Of a stretch of DNA of 64,000 nucleotides, positions 1-9,469 are shown one piece after another (within the stretch, counting starts at the first letter, position 1; the number at the start of each line of letters is the position of its first letter). The stretch is from Acidobacteria bacterium RIFCSPLOWO2_12_FULL_66_21. GTDB lineage: Bacteria; Acidobacteriota; Vicinamibacteria; Vicinamibacterales; 2-12-FULL-66-21. The stretch spans positions 62,001 through 126,000 of the forward strand of contig MELC01000086.1 in assembly GCA_001767455.1 (NCBI GenBank), in the 5' to 3' direction. The notes under the pieces were generated by a model, which searched no databases, was not told the DNA's origin, and saw only the letters and a program-made list of their open reading frames with translations. The translations under genes were made by a program, and so were the position numbers.

Positions 1-1921
1 GCGGCGGCACCTGCTGCTTCACGTCGCTGTACTTCGCGTTCTGCACGACGCCGACGATCTCGATCTCCAGCTTCTGGTCGGACCCCGTCCCCATGTGCTT
101 TTCGACGGCGTTCCTCCCGAGGTTGAATTTGTTCGCGAAGGCCTCGTTGACGATCGCCACCTTCGGCGCCTCCTTGCCGTCCGCGGCCGTGAAGTCGCGT
201 CCCGCCATGAGCGGCACGCCGAGCGTCCTGAAGTAGCCGGGACTGACGACATTGACGCGCGAACCGGCGTCGGTGTCGGGTCCCTTCTCGAAGCCCTCGA
301 CCGAGACGTCGTTGCCCCAGCTGCTCCCGGCCAGCAGCGGCACCATTGCCGCGCCGACGCCGGTCACGCCCGGCGCTCCCGCGAACTCCTCTTCCAGCCG
401 CTTGTAGAACGTCCGCGACCGCTCGGTATCGTAGCCGCTCAGGCTCGGCGAGATCGCGAACGTGACGACGTGGTCCACCTTGATGCCGAGATCGACGTGC
501 GAGATCTTCGCCAGGCTCTTGACGAAGAGTCCCGCGCAGATGAGCAGCGCCATCGACAGCGTGATCTGCGACGTGACCAGGATGCGGCGGAACCACGCCG
601 CGCCCCGAGCGCCCGACGGCTGTCCCGCCTGCGCCTTCAGCGTGGTCACGAGGTCCGCCCGCGTGCTGTGCAGCGCGGGAAAGATCCCGAACAGCACGCC
701 CGTCGCGAGCGCCACCACGCCCGCGAAGAGCACGACGCGTGTCTGGAGGTGGAAGTCGATGATGGTGGCCGCTTCCGGCGGCAGCAGCGTGGCGATGTAC
801 GCGAGCGTCCATCTCGACACGAGCAGTCCGGCCACGCCTCCCAGCACCGCGAGCAGACAGGACTCCATGAGGAGCTGCCTCAGGAGCTGCCACCGGCTGG
901 CCCCGATCGAGAGCCGCACGGCCATCTCCGTCGATCGGCCCGCCGCGCGGGCGAGCAGCAGGTTCGCGATGTTCGCGCAGGCGATGAGCAGGACAATCCC
1001 GGTCACCGTGAGCAGGAGAAGCATCGGGATCCGCGCCTCGGTGTGGACCGAGCTCTGGCCCCGGCGCCCCTCCGTGATCTCGAGCACCTTCGCCCTGAAC
1101 CGCTGCATCGTCTGCTCGCTCATGCCCTTCTGGAGCGGCGCCTCGACGGTGTTGATGATCGACGTGTACTGGCCGCCCAGCTGCGCGCGCGCCTGATCGA
1201 GGGTGACGCCGGGCTTGAGCCTCCCGAACAGGTACGCCCAGTAGCCGCGGCGATTGTCGAAGTCCTTCCGCCCGGGCACCACCTGCGCGCGCATCGTCAC
1301 CGGGACGAACACGGCGGGGTCGCTGCCGAGGACGGTGCCCTTGAAGCCGCGCGGCGCGACGCCGACAATCGTCATCGACTGGCCGTTGACGATGATCGTC
1401 TCGTTGAGGACCGAGGGGCTCGCCCCGAGATGGCTGGTCCAGAACCCGTGGCTCAGGACCGCCACGAAATGGCCGCCGATCGTCTGGTCGTCGCGCTCGT
1501 CGAGCAGGCGGCCGATTTCCGGCCGCAGGCCGAGGACCGGAAAGTACGAGCCGGACACGAGCATCAGCTCGCTGTTCATCGTCTCCGATCGGATCGCGAG
1601 GTTGGCCTCGAACGAGACGTGCGCGGCGAGACCGGTGAACACCTGCTGCGCCTTTTCCAGATCGCGGAACATCGGGTAGCTGAACACGTCGGTGCAGGCG
1701 CCGGCCTGGTTGCACGACGTGGATCCCGGCTTCGGCCCTGGCGCGGCGAGGTTGACCAGTTCGTCAGGCCGCGGCACGGGGATCGCCCGCAGCAGCGTCT
1801 GATCGAACAACGAGAAGATGGCGGCGTTCGCCCCGATCCCGAGCGCCAGCGACACGATGGCGACGGCGGTCACGAAGGGCGTCTTGAGCAGCCGGCGAAA
1901 GGCGAGTTTCAGATTGGTCAT
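1..1921 (-). CDS. ABC transporter permease of the ADOP/MacB-FtsX type, 3' end outside window
   Basis: The frame opens with ATG at 1921 and stays open to the window edge, giving about 640 residues of a protein that is normally about 800 long, so the C-terminus is missing. The N-terminus (NLKLAFRRLLKTPF, then ALGIGANAAIFSLFDQ) is the signature of acidobacterial duplicated orphan permeases: one N-terminal membrane helix, a MacB-like periplasmic domain (roughly residues 50-270), then a first FtsX block of three to four helices (about 285-440, with LLIACANIANLLLARA) and a second periplasmic domain. Such proteins are thought to work as MacB-like permeases, usually without an adjacent ATPase; none is visible here. 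The gene is transcribed divergently from the gene at 2295. The product assignment is firm, the substrate unknown. The long frame on the opposite strand is a shadow. Confidence 0.9.
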   Translation of the reverse strand, partial: MTNLKLAFRRLLKTPFVTAVAIVSLALGIGANAAIFSLFDQTLLRAIPVPRPDELVNLAAPGPKPGSTSCNQAGACTDVFSYPMFRDLEKAQQVFTGLAAHVSFEANLAIRSETMNSELMLVSGSYFPVLGLRPEIGRLLDERDDQTIGGHFVAVLSHGFWTSHLGASPSVLNETIIVNGQSMTIVGVAPRGFKGTVLGSDPAVFVPVTMRAQVVPGRKDFDNRRGYWAYLFGRLKPGVTLDQARAQLGGQYTSIINTVEAPLQKGMSEQTMQRFRAKVLEITEGRRGQSSVHTEARIPMLLLLTVTGIVLLIACANIANLLLARAAGRSTEMAVRLSIGASRWQLLRQLLMESCLLAVLGGVAGLLVSRWTLAYIATLLPPEAATIIDFHLQTRVVLFAGVVALATGVLFGIFPALHSTRADLVTTLKAQAGQPSGARGAAWFRRILVTSQITLSMALLICAGLFVKSLAKISHVDLGIKVDHVVTFAISPSLSGYDTERSRTFYKRLEEEFAGAPGVTGVGAAMVPLLAGSSWGNDVSVEGFEKGPDTDAGSRVNVVSPGYFRTLGVPLMAGRDFTAADGKEAPKVAIVNEAFANKFNLGRNAVEKHMGTGSDQKLEIEIVGVVQNAKYSDVKQQVPP

Positions 1922-2294
1922 GAGGCTTGATCGGAACATTACGCAGGACGCTGCCGGAGGTTTCAGCAGGCGATCCTGCAGATCGGGGCTCTCAGCCCCG
2001 GCGACTCTATCTTTGACGGAAGACGGGTCGCAGAGGTTGACCGGAACTCAGAGGGCGATCCCGTTTTCGCCGCGCGGGCGCGCGAGCCGGCAATAGGCGC
2101 CCGCCGATCACTGTACTGGGCGCATCATCGTGGCGCCAAACTGGGCGGGGCGGAATCGTCAGTACTAACTACGGGGCTTGCCGCGCCGACTTGTCCCGCC
2201 GAAGCGTTTCGCGAAGGCGGAAGCGCCGGAGGCGCGAAGGTGGGCTGTTCGGATCGGCTGAGCCGTGCGTTATGTCTTCACAGGGAGGCCAATG
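1922..2294. other. Divergent intergenic region, presumed promoters
   Basis: This 373-base stretch separates two divergently transcribed genes and must carry both promoters. No coding potential, repeat or convincing hexamer pair was recognised. The only clear signal is a GGGAGG Shine-Dalgarno at 2283-2288 for the right-hand gene. Confidence 0.4.
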
Positions 2295-3863
2295 ATGCAC
2301 AGGACAACCGCCGCGGCCATTTGCGCGGCCATGGCGCTCGTGTTTGCTCCGGGTCGTGCAGCTGCGGATGGCATGCCGGTTGCGCGGTTCGTGGTGATCT
2401 TCCTGCCCAACGTACCCGGCGAAGCCGCGGATCACCAGATTCGCGGCTTCCGCATCGAACAAATCTCGAGTACCGGCGACTTCACGTGTCCGGACGGGAC
2501 TCAGAGCACCACCCCCGCACCCAAGTACGGACTCAAGGACCTCAAGCGGCTGCTCGAGTGTGCCGCCTCGAAGGGCGACCTCTTTGGAAGCCCGGACACG
2601 ACCGAGCTGAAGGGGCTGCCGACGTCCATCGCCGCCCGCGCGGCGGCCGCGCACCTCGGACTGGAGGTGGCGAAAGCCGCGGAAAAACAGAGCTCCACGC
2701 GCGCTTTTGCCGGAAAGGGGCAGGGTATCCTGCTCGTGGCCTTTGTGAACGCACGCATGGTGACGGTCGACGGCGCGCCCGCGGTGGTCGAAGGTCCGAA
2801 GAGCGAATTCACATTCAAGGAGGACGCGCGAGAGAGCAGGTTTGCCGCCGATCTCCAGAGCCTTGCCACTGTCGCATTTGGCATCGCGACACGCGCCGCC
2901 GCCGAGGTGCCCGACGGCACGGTCGACAGCTTGGACGTGATCTGGATGGCAGCGTCGCTGCGGACCCAGGCAAACAACCGATCGGACATCACCGCCACTC
3001 ACAAGCTCGGTGCGGATGGCGAACTCGCTTCTGACTACGAGAAGAACGCCGTGGCCCGATGGCGCATCCGTGTGGCGGACGCGGAGGCCGCAAAACTCGA
3101 AGAGGCGAGCGAGTGCGCGAAAATACTGGAGCCGCCGCCGGCCGGCACCAACCCGGTGCAGGATCCCCCTGAGAATCTTGCGCGGCGCCAGAACCCCCTT
3201 GCGATTGCCGCGTGCCAGTTGGCCGGGCCGACGCCGGAAGCGGTGAAGATCGCGGCCGCCGAAGCGCTGAGCACCCGCCCGTCCGAGCTGACGACGATCC
3301 TCATCCGCCGGGCGCTCAAGGCGGCCAGCACCGACACGCTCAAAGCGGCGCTGACGAAAGCGCTCGCCGCTGGAGGCGCGGGAGGCGCACGCCAGGTCCC
3401 AGGCGGTTCGGGGGCGGATACTGACGCCGCCCGCACGACCACCGTGATCAGCGGGCCCCCCGAGCACTGGTTCATCTCGGCGGACGTGATGCTGTCGGAC
3501 GATTTGAAGATCGGCAGCACCGACAAGGGCGGACTCGAGGTGAAGGAAAAGCCGCCGACCTTCTACGTGGGAGTCGGTTACCTGCTCGGGGATTTGCTGG
3601 CCTCCAAACGGCCGCTCTGGAGCAACATCGTCCTGACGGCGTTCGTGAAGGGCACGAAGCGCCCGCAGGAATCAATCGGACTTGCGATTGGGCTGCGAGG
3701 GCAGTACCTGAAATGGCCGGCGCTGGATTTCGAAGCATTCTCGCCGTTCCTGGCGGTCACTTGGACCCGTACCGAAGCGGGCCAGGCCCTTCGGGAACGC
3801 AAGGCCGTGGCACGCGTGGGTGTAGCGGTCAACCTGGACAAAGCGATCGGTTGGGTGAAGTGA
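2295..3863 (+). CDS. Secreted protein of unknown function
   Basis: This encodes about 522 residues that I do not recognise. The start at ATG 2295 is chosen because GGGAGG (2283-2288) lies six bases upstream; an adjacent ATG at 2292 and an upstream GTG at 2265 are less likely. A signal peptide is visible (MHRTTAAAICAAMALVFAPG, cleavage near AAADG). The mature part is alanine-rich with a few cysteines, and its C-terminal third (after a Gly-rich linker near residue 365) alternates hydrophobic and polar residues (FYVGVGYLL, NIVLTAFVKG, GLAIGLRGQY) like a small outer-membrane beta structure. It is followed after a single base by a trypsin-like lipoprotein gene, so the two are co-transcribed and may act together in the envelope. 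Function is not assignable. Confidence 0.75.
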   Translation: MHRTTAAAICAAMALVFAPGRAAADGMPVARFVVIFLPNVPGEAADHQIRGFRIEQISSTGDFTCPDGTQSTTPAPKYGLKDLKRLLECAASKGDLFGSPDTTELKGLPTSIAARAAAAHLGLEVAKAAEKQSSTRAFAGKGQGILLVAFVNARMVTVDGAPAVVEGPKSEFTFKEDARESRFAADLQSLATVAFGIATRAAAEVPDGTVDSLDVIWMAASLRTQANNRSDITATHKLGADGELASDYEKNAVARWRIRVADAEAAKLEEASECAKILEPPPAGTNPVQDPPENLARRQNPLAIAACQLAGPTPEAVKIAAAEALSTRPSELTTILIRRALKAASTDTLKAALTKALAAGGAGGARQVPGGSGADTDAARTTTVISGPPEHWFISADVMLSDDLKIGSTDKGGLEVKEKPPTFYVGVGYLLGDLLASKRPLWSNIVLTAFVKGTKRPQESIGLAIGLRGQYLKWPALDFEAFSPFLAVTWTRTEAGQALRERKAVARVGVAVNLDKAIGWVK

Positions 3864-3864
3864 C

Positions 3865-4899
3865 ATGAGCACTGAATTGTCGCGTCGACTCATCCTGTGC
3901 CTCGTGGTGGCCGCGTGCGGATCCACGATGCCGCCGGAACGCGACGGCGTGCGGGCGCAGGATGCCACCGCGGACAATGTCGCGGCGCAGAGGCGCGCGG
4001 TAGATTACGCGAACCGTTTCGCGCGCCCGGGCACGCCCGAGTTCTACCATTTCTTTTACGAGGCACTGCGGTTGCCAGACACAAGTCGCGTGCTGGGACG
4101 ACGTGGCGAGTTGCCCCCGGGCGGGTCGGATCTCCCGTTCACCGGGACTGTCGACACGCTGTTTCAGGATCCGAGAATCCGCAAGAGTCTCGACAAGATG
4201 CTGGCGACCACGACCATCTGGAACGGGACGAAACCCCAGGCTGGCGAGCTGCTGGCCGTGGCGGGAGTGATCGGCCGCGAGACCTGCTCCGGCACGCTGA
4301 TCTCGTCGAACGCCGTCCTCACGGCAGCGCATTGCGGATGCGGCGGCGACCCGAAAACCATCGTGTTCGGAGGCGACCTGAACAGCAGCACACAGGCGCA
4401 CATCACGAGATTCGAGAAGATGACGCCCGGGTGCACGGAGAGCGACTGGCTCAACGGCGATCTTGCGCTCGCGTTTATCGAGCCGCAGTTGACCATCCAG
4501 CCCATGGCCATCGCCGATCTTTCCTGGATGGAGCCGGACGGGAAGCTGCTCGTCGCTGGGTTTGGCAACACAAAGCAAGGGGGAATCGGCGTCAAGATGA
4601 AGGCGGAAATCCCCGTCGTCTCGCGCGACTGCCAGGATCCGGATTCAAGCGCGTACGGGTGCAGCAAGGGGCGCGAGGCCGTTGCAGGGAAGTTCGCCCA
4701 GGCCGATACCTGCGTGGGCGACAGCGGCGGGCCTGCCATCGTGACTCGTTCCAGCGTCCAATATGTTGCGGCAACAACGTCGCGGAGCATCCGCGGGCGG
4801 CAGCATTGTGGATACGGAGGGATCTACGTGCGGCTTGATGGCGCCGCGCTCGCATGGATCAGGAGCCGGGGGATTACGCCCAAGATTGGAACTGACTGA
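3865..4899 (+). CDS. Trypsin-like (S1 family) serine protease lipoprotein
   Basis: This is a 344-residue secreted serine endopeptidase of the chymotrypsin fold. The catalytic triad is complete: His156 in LTAAHC, Asp199 in NGDLALAF and Ser287 in GDSGGP, with cysteines placed as in the family (Cys157, Cys283). The N-terminus ends in a lipobox (V15-A16-A17-C18), so the protein is probably lipid-anchored in the envelope. About 110 residues between the lipobox and the protease domain look like a pro- or linker segment containing DTSRVLGRRGELPPGG, which could hold an activation site. It starts one base after the stop of the unknown secreted protein upstream, implying a two-gene operon. It ends five bases from the convergent gene at 4905. 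Family assignment is firm; the substrate is unknown. Confidence 0.9.
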   Translation: MSTELSRRLILCLVVAACGSTMPPERDGVRAQDATADNVAAQRRAVDYANRFARPGTPEFYHFFYEALRLPDTSRVLGRRGELPPGGSDLPFTGTVDTLFQDPRIRKSLDKMLATTTIWNGTKPQAGELLAVAGVIGRETCSGTLISSNAVLTAAHCGCGGDPKTIVFGGDLNSSTQAHITRFEKMTPGCTESDWLNGDLALAFIEPQLTIQPMAIADLSWMEPDGKLLVAGFGNTKQGGIGVKMKAEIPVVSRDCQDPDSSAYGCSKGREAVAGKFAQADTCVGDSGGPAIVTRSSVQYVAATTSRSIRGRQHCGYGGIYVRLDGAALAWIRSRGITPKIGTD

Positions 4900-4904
4900 C
4901 GCCG

Positions 4905-5921
4905 CTATCGGGCGAACCACTCGCGGGCCGTCGGATCGGTCTTGACGAACGATAGCAGCGCCTGCGCGACCTTCTGGCGGCCGGTGGTGGATGGATGGGT
5001 GCCGTCAGAGGCGGACAGTTCGCTGCACGCCCAGGTCAGGCCGTCCGAGCGCGGCTTCGTGCCGTCGGCCCAAAGGTATGGTCCCCATGCGATCCATGGA
5101 GCGCGGGCCGAGGTAACCGGTTCGAACTGCAGGCCGGGCGAGCCGTCGATCTGATCCTCGATCGTCCACTTCACGGAGAATCCGCTCTCGTACGCGTACG
5201 GCTCTGGATTGAGCGATGAGGTCGCGTAGCCCGCGTAGATGCGGCTCGACAGATATGCGAGCTGCAGGTTCGGGTAGCGCGACTTCGCAATCTGCAGGAC
5301 CGTGACGGTCTCCTGCCGCAGCCGCTCCGCGTAGGCAGGCCAGCCTTCCGACGGCTGCGCGTCCGCAAGCTTGATCCACGCGGTCACGACCTGGCGCGCG
5401 GACACGCCCGCCGACTGCAGCCGCGCGTCGATGGTCGCCCAACACGGACACGCCGGGTTGATCCATTGCAGCGCGGTGACGCCGCCCTGCGCGCCATCGA
5501 CGATCGCGAGACGCGGATCCTTCGACGCGTCGGCGTCAGCCATGGGCTTGAACTGCGAGAACTCCTGCGTCGTGTTCGACATGCCGATCGAGATGAGCAC
5601 GTAGCGGCCCGCGGCCGACGCGCGCCCGTCTGAATCGAGCGGACCGATCGCGCGTGCGATCGCCAGGCCGGCAGACTGATGGAATCCGGGCATGACGCGG
5701 CTGCCGCCGGGATACAGCCCGCCTTGCAGGCCTTTGTACGTTCCACCGGCGAGATCGTCGAGTGGGGTCAGACCGACAGACGTACGGGCGCACCCGGTCG
5801 CGCCGGGCTGCGGAGTCGTGGTGACCGGGGTCGTCTGGGCCGGCGTGGGCGAGGCTGGCGTGCCGCCACAGGCCAGCACCGCCGCGGAGAACGCCAGTAC
5901 GCAGACGGTCGCGCGCATCAT
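4905..5921 (-). CDS. Putative SGNH/GDSL-like hydrolase lipoprotein
   Basis: This encodes a 338-residue lipoprotein: the N-terminus MMRATVCVLAFSAAVLACGG ends in a lipobox with Cys18, followed by a Thr/Pro-rich linker to about residue 45. The body has a hydrophobic strand followed by GMSNTTQEF near residue 113, which resembles block I of SGNH hydrolases, and a C-terminal DGTHPSTTGRQKVA motif resembling the Asp-x-x-His block V, so an esterase-like fold is plausible. It carries several cysteines (PACPCW). It is monocistronic as far as can be seen, convergent with the protease gene on its 3' side and separated by 230 bases from the end of the cytochrome operon. The fold call is an inference from two motifs only. 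Confidence 0.65.
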   Translation of the reverse strand: MMRATVCVLAFSAAVLACGGTPASPTPAQTTPVTTTPQPGATGCARTSVGLTPLDDLAGGTYKGLQGGLYPGGSRVMPGFHQSAGLAIARAIGPLDSDGRASAAGRYVLISIGMSNTTQEFSQFKPMADADASKDPRLAIVDGAQGGVTALQWINPACPCWATIDARLQSAGVSARQVVTAWIKLADAQPSEGWPAYAERLRQETVTVLQIAKSRYPNLQLAYLSSRIYAGYATSSLNPEPYAYESGFSVKWTIEDQIDGSPGLQFEPVTSARAPWIAWGPYLWADGTKPRSDGLTWACSELSASDGTHPSTTGRQKVAQALLSFVKTDPTAREWFAR

Positions 5922-6102
5922 CGACTATTGGACCACGCGGCGAGCACCGAAGTTGAATCGTCTTTGTTTACCCGCTGACGAAGGGCGCGTCGGCGGCACG
6001 CCTTGATGCATTGTGCTGCGACACCGTGACCCGCTTTCAGCCATGAGAGAGGTGGCGCACAAGAGCCGTCGGCGCGTGCAGCGTGACACCTCTTCGCGTA
6101 AG

Positions 6103-6131
6103 AAAAACGGGCCGGCGCGTGGCCGGCCCGT
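6103..6131 (-). terminator. Intrinsic terminator of the porin-cytochrome operon
   Basis: A perfect 10-bp stem (ACGGGCCGGC at 6107-6116 with its complement at 6122-6131, five-base loop) lies 21 bases past the stop codon of the last operon gene. Read on the minus strand it is followed directly by TTTTTCTT. Stem, GC content and U-tract all fit a Rho-independent terminator. Confidence 0.85.
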
Positions 6132-6151
6132 TGTCCACGTCAGCGATCCGT

Positions 6152-8518
6152 CTAGAAGCGATAGCTCAGTCTCAAGTAGCCGACGTTCGCCTTGTACGGT
6201 CCGTCGTTCGCCTTGAGGTAGGTCAGGACCGACTGCGGCAAGGCCGACGTCTCGGCATTGAAGGCATCCGCGTAGTCGTACTTCTCATACGCGTAGCCCA
6301 GGCTCAGTGTCGTCCTCGCGTTGGCGTTGTAGGCCAAGTCCACCATGACGTTGGTCAGCTTCGTGTCGTCGTAGTCGGTGATGTCCTGGGCCCCCCCGGT
6401 ACCCGCGGGAATGAGGGTCGTGCGGCCCGGCGTGTAGAACGAGCCGGCCTCCCTTGCCGTGATGTCCATGAGACCGTTCACCTTCTGGTGGGTCGCCGAC
6501 GTCGAGAAGGTCCACTTCTCCGGCACGAGGTGAATCACCGCGTTCACGCCGAAGGTGTTGCCCTTGTCGCTGCCGCGGTAGTTGAGTTGGTTGTTGAGCG
6601 CGGTGCCAGTGAGCGTGGCCCACTGGTTGGTCTCGACGGTCTTCTCATACGTATAGAAGGCGCTGAGCTCGGCGCGCTCGTTGGGCGTGAAGTCGAAGTC
6701 CACGCTGTAGGTGTCGTACTTCGCGTTGAGCAGGCCGCTCGGCGTGCCGGGTATTTCCGGCGAGCCGGCCGCCGTTGCCCGTCGGTTCGGCCGGTTCGGG
6801 TAGTCGTCGTTCCGGCGGAAGTACGCGAACGTCACACCGTACTTGCCCGACGGTGTCAGTTCGATGTCCAGGCCGGTGCGCGTCGCCTCGCGCTCGGCGT
6901 GATCCGCCATCACTCCCTGGGTGGCAGCGCGGGCGGTCGGTTCGAAGCCGCTGACCGTGCGCTTGGCCTGGTCGAAGGTCCCGCGGAATCCCACCCAGTC
7001 CCTGGCGTGGAACACGGCTGCCAGAGTGTAGCCGTTCTCTTTGTTATCTGTTCCGGACGAGAAGTTTCGGCCGACCCATGAGCTCTGGTGGTTGCGATAC
7101 CCGCCCTCGAGGGTGAGGTCCTTGATGTCGTAGCTGACCTGCGCGTCAAACCGCCCGGTGCTGGCGTCGGTCCGGTTCGCGGTCGCGTGACCGTAAGGAT
7201 CGTCCGCCGTCGGGGCGTCGGCGGCGCTCCACAACCGGTCCGGAGAGCCAGACGTGTGACCCGTGATGACGTAGCGCGCCGACTTGTCCTTGTAGCCGTA
7301 GCTGCGATAGCGCAGGCGGATCCCGAGCCCCTCGGCCGGGCGCGTGAGGAAGCCGAGGTTCACCGACGTCGTGTTGATCTTGCCGTTCAGCGACGGCCGC
7401 TGGAGCGACGCGGTGGAATTGGCCGGCAGCCCGGTGCCCGTCGCGATCACCGAGTTGATCGTGTACGGAAGGAACGGCGCATTCTGCGTCCACGTGCCGA
7501 GCGCCACGTCGGCCATGAGACGGGTCTGCCGGGCGAACTTCAATTGGGCACCGAACGCGCCGCGGCTGGCCTCGTTGTCCGGGGAGGTGCTGAAGCGCGC
7601 CTGCGCGGGCCCGCCGGGCACGGAAGTCGAGGTGTACGCCAGGTCCGTCGCGCGGAACGGATTGTCGATGACGAGCGCATCCAGGCGGTCGTTGTAGAGG
7701 TTGCGGTTGAACGTGGCGTGCACGTTGCCGGCCTTGAAGTTGTAGGCAGCGCGTACCCCGTAGTCCGTGGTGACCTCGTTCATCCGCTCTCCGGCGTCCA
7801 CGGAGGTGGTGACCACGCCCATCACGTCGCCGCCGCTCGCGCCGCGATATCCGGTCTTGACCTCCCGCATGTAGGTGAACGCTAGGTCGAACGGCAGGTT
7901 CTTGGTGATGTCCACGTTGACATTACCGCGCTGCCGCAAGCCGCTGAGGTCGAGGCTGTTGGCCGACGCGAAGGTCGAGGCCAGCAGGCTGGAGTAGAAC
8001 GGGTAGTTGCGGGCGCTTGTCGGGACGGCATCGACCGCGCTGCCCAGCGCCTGGCGCACCGTCGGGCTCATGGTCCACACGCCCGCACTCGTCTCGGTGA
8101 ACAGCGTCTGACCGTCGTTCCCCATGTTGTGGGGAACCTGGTTGTAATCGAACGCGACGGCGAGCCAGCCGGTGTTCGCCCGACCGGTGTACCGCTGGTC
8201 TTTCTGGGAGATGTTCTTCCCGGCCAGCGCGAACTCCTTGTCGTTGCGGCTTCCCTGGAGGGAGAACACCGGCATCGACATGCCATTCGGGACGACGCGG
8301 TATTCCTGGAACTTCGAGGAAGACACGTCGTCGCGACCGAGGGGCATCAGGTTGACGTCGCCCTGGAACCAGTTGGGCGCCGGCAGCGCCGGCACGTCGG
8401 GCGCCGGAGTGGTCTGGCCCGGCTTCGGCGGAACCGGGGCCGTCTGGGCGTACGCGGGGATGCTCGTGGCGAGGAGCCCACAAGCGAGAACCACGGCGGG
8501 AAGATTGGTTCGCTTCAT
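6152..8518 (-). CDS. MtrB/PioB-family outer-membrane beta-barrel (decaheme-associated), copy 1
   Basis: This encodes 788 residues with a signal peptide (MKRTNLPAVVLACGLLATSIPAYAQ) and a body made of many alternating beta strands ending in YLRLSYRF, whose terminal Phe is typical of outer-membrane barrels. Length, strand pattern and the immediately preceding decaheme cytochrome (three bases away) mark it as an MtrB/PioB/MtoB-type porin that holds a multiheme cytochrome inside the barrel and lets electrons cross the outer membrane. The N-terminal CxxC seen in some MtrB proteins is absent. It is the last gene of the cluster, followed by a strong terminator. A second homologue lies at 16504. The family is clear; the direction of electron flow is not. 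Confidence 0.9.
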   Translation of the reverse strand: MKRTNLPAVVLACGLLATSIPAYAQTAPVPPKPGQTTPAPDVPALPAPNWFQGDVNLMPLGRDDVSSSKFQEYRVVPNGMSMPVFSLQGSRNDKEFALAGKNISQKDQRYTGRANTGWLAVAFDYNQVPHNMGNDGQTLFTETSAGVWTMSPTVRQALGSAVDAVPTSARNYPFYSSLLASTFASANSLDLSGLRQRGNVNVDITKNLPFDLAFTYMREVKTGYRGASGGDVMGVVTTSVDAGERMNEVTTDYGVRAAYNFKAGNVHATFNRNLYNDRLDALVIDNPFRATDLAYTSTSVPGGPAQARFSTSPDNEASRGAFGAQLKFARQTRLMADVALGTWTQNAPFLPYTINSVIATGTGLPANSTASLQRPSLNGKINTTSVNLGFLTRPAEGLGIRLRYRSYGYKDKSARYVITGHTSGSPDRLWSAADAPTADDPYGHATANRTDASTGRFDAQVSYDIKDLTLEGGYRNHQSSWVGRNFSSGTDNKENGYTLAAVFHARDWVGFRGTFDQAKRTVSGFEPTARAATQGVMADHAEREATRTGLDIELTPSGKYGVTFAYFRRNDDYPNRPNRRATAAGSPEIPGTPSGLLNAKYDTYSVDFDFTPNERAELSAFYTYEKTVETNQWATLTGTALNNQLNYRGSDKGNTFGVNAVIHLVPEKWTFSTSATHQKVNGLMDITAREAGSFYTPGRTTLIPAGTGGAQDITDYDDTKLTNVMVDLAYNANARTTLSLGYAYEKYDYADAFNAETSALPQSVLTYLKANDGPYKANVGYLRLSYRF

Positions 8519-8521
8519 GGT

Positions 8522-9469
8522 CTACCTCAAAAAGAACGCGCCGGAGGGTTGGTTGGAGCCGTGGAGCTTGACGTGGCACTGCCGGCAGCTCCGCTCGATG
8601 AAGCGCGAACTCCTGGTCGGGTAGCCGCTCGGGGCTCCCGGCGGGGCGACCTGCACGCCCTTCTCGGTGTTGAGGTTGTCGCCCGACCCGAAGTGGCCCG
8701 AGCCCGAGAGGTGGCAGTTCCAGCAGAGATTCGGCATCTTTTGCGCCAGCAGCCGCGGGTGGTTGGTGCCGTGCGGTTCGTGGCACGTGATGCAGTCCTC
8801 TCGGACAGGCGCGTGCTCGAACAGGAACGGCCCGCGCTTCTCGGTGTGGCACGTGTAGCAGAGCTCGTTGACCGAGTCGGCCTTGATCATCTTCGGGCTC
8901 GCGCCGTCGTGCGGGTTGTGGCAGCTCGAGCAGCCCATCTTCCCCTCGCGCAACGGATGGTGCGAAGTGCGCATCGACTTCGCACGCTCGGACTTGTGGC
9001 ACGTGACGCAGGTTTCCGTATCGGTCCGCGTCTTCAACTGCGCCTTCTCGGACTTGAAGTTGTGGACGCTGTGGCACGACGTGCAGGCGACGTTGCGACG
9101 CGCATGCATGCTGCTCAGGAAGCTGGCCTGGTTGGCCTTCTCGTGGCAGGTCAGGCACGTGTCGTTGATCTGCTTCCCGGTCTTGTTCTTCAGCGTGGGC
9201 ACCGGCCCCTTCTCGCCAGCCATCTGACTCTTCGCGTGTTCGGCGACATCCGTGTGGCAGTTCGCGCAGCCTTGGTTGATGCCGGCGTGCTTGGTGCGCG
9301 CGAAGGGCGCGCCGACGACTTTGTCGTGACACGTCTGGCAGTCGGCGACGTTGAAAGCCGCGGGCGGCACCGCTGGCGGCGCCTGCGCGGCAGCCCGGAG
9401 GCCGCCGTTCAGCAGGACGGCCCCTCCGAGCAGCAGGGATATTCCGAGAACGGACAAACTCTGACGCAT
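8522..9469 (-). CDS. DmsE/MtrA-type decaheme c-type cytochrome, copy 1
   Basis: This encodes 315 residues from ATG 9469, which follows an AGGGGA ribosome site; a longer frame exists but lacks one. After a signal peptide come ten CxxCH heme motifs (CQTCH, CANCH, CLTCH, CTSCH, CVTCH, CSSCH, CYTCH, CITCH, CWNCH, CRQCH), the count of the DmsE/MtrA/PioA family, and the C-terminus GSNQPSGAFFLR matches the family ending. It should sit in the periplasm, inserted in the porin encoded three bases downstream. There is no gene for an extracellular MtrC-like cytochrome, so the pair is of the two-component PioAB kind. It is preceded by a 308-base gap that could hold an internal promoter. Confidence 0.92.
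   Translation of the reverse strand: MRQSLSVLGISLLLGGAVLLNGGLRAAAQAPPAVPPAAFNVADCQTCHDKVVGAPFARTKHAGINQGCANCHTDVAEHAKSQMAGEKGPVPTLKNKTGKQINDTCLTCHEKANQASFLSSMHARRNVACTSCHSVHNFKSEKAQLKTRTDTETCVTCHKSERAKSMRTSHHPLREGKMGCSSCHNPHDGASPKMIKADSVNELCYTCHTEKRGPFLFEHAPVREDCITCHEPHGTNHPRLLAQKMPNLCWNCHLSGSGHFGSGDNLNTEKGVQVAPPGAPSGYPTRSSRFIERSCRQCHVKLHGSNQPSGAFFLR

Noticed and set aside
95-1930. A 611-codon open frame on the plus strand over the ADOP gene
   Set aside because: Its product is Arg/His/Asp-rich with no family resemblance; the minus strand encodes a clear ADOP permease.
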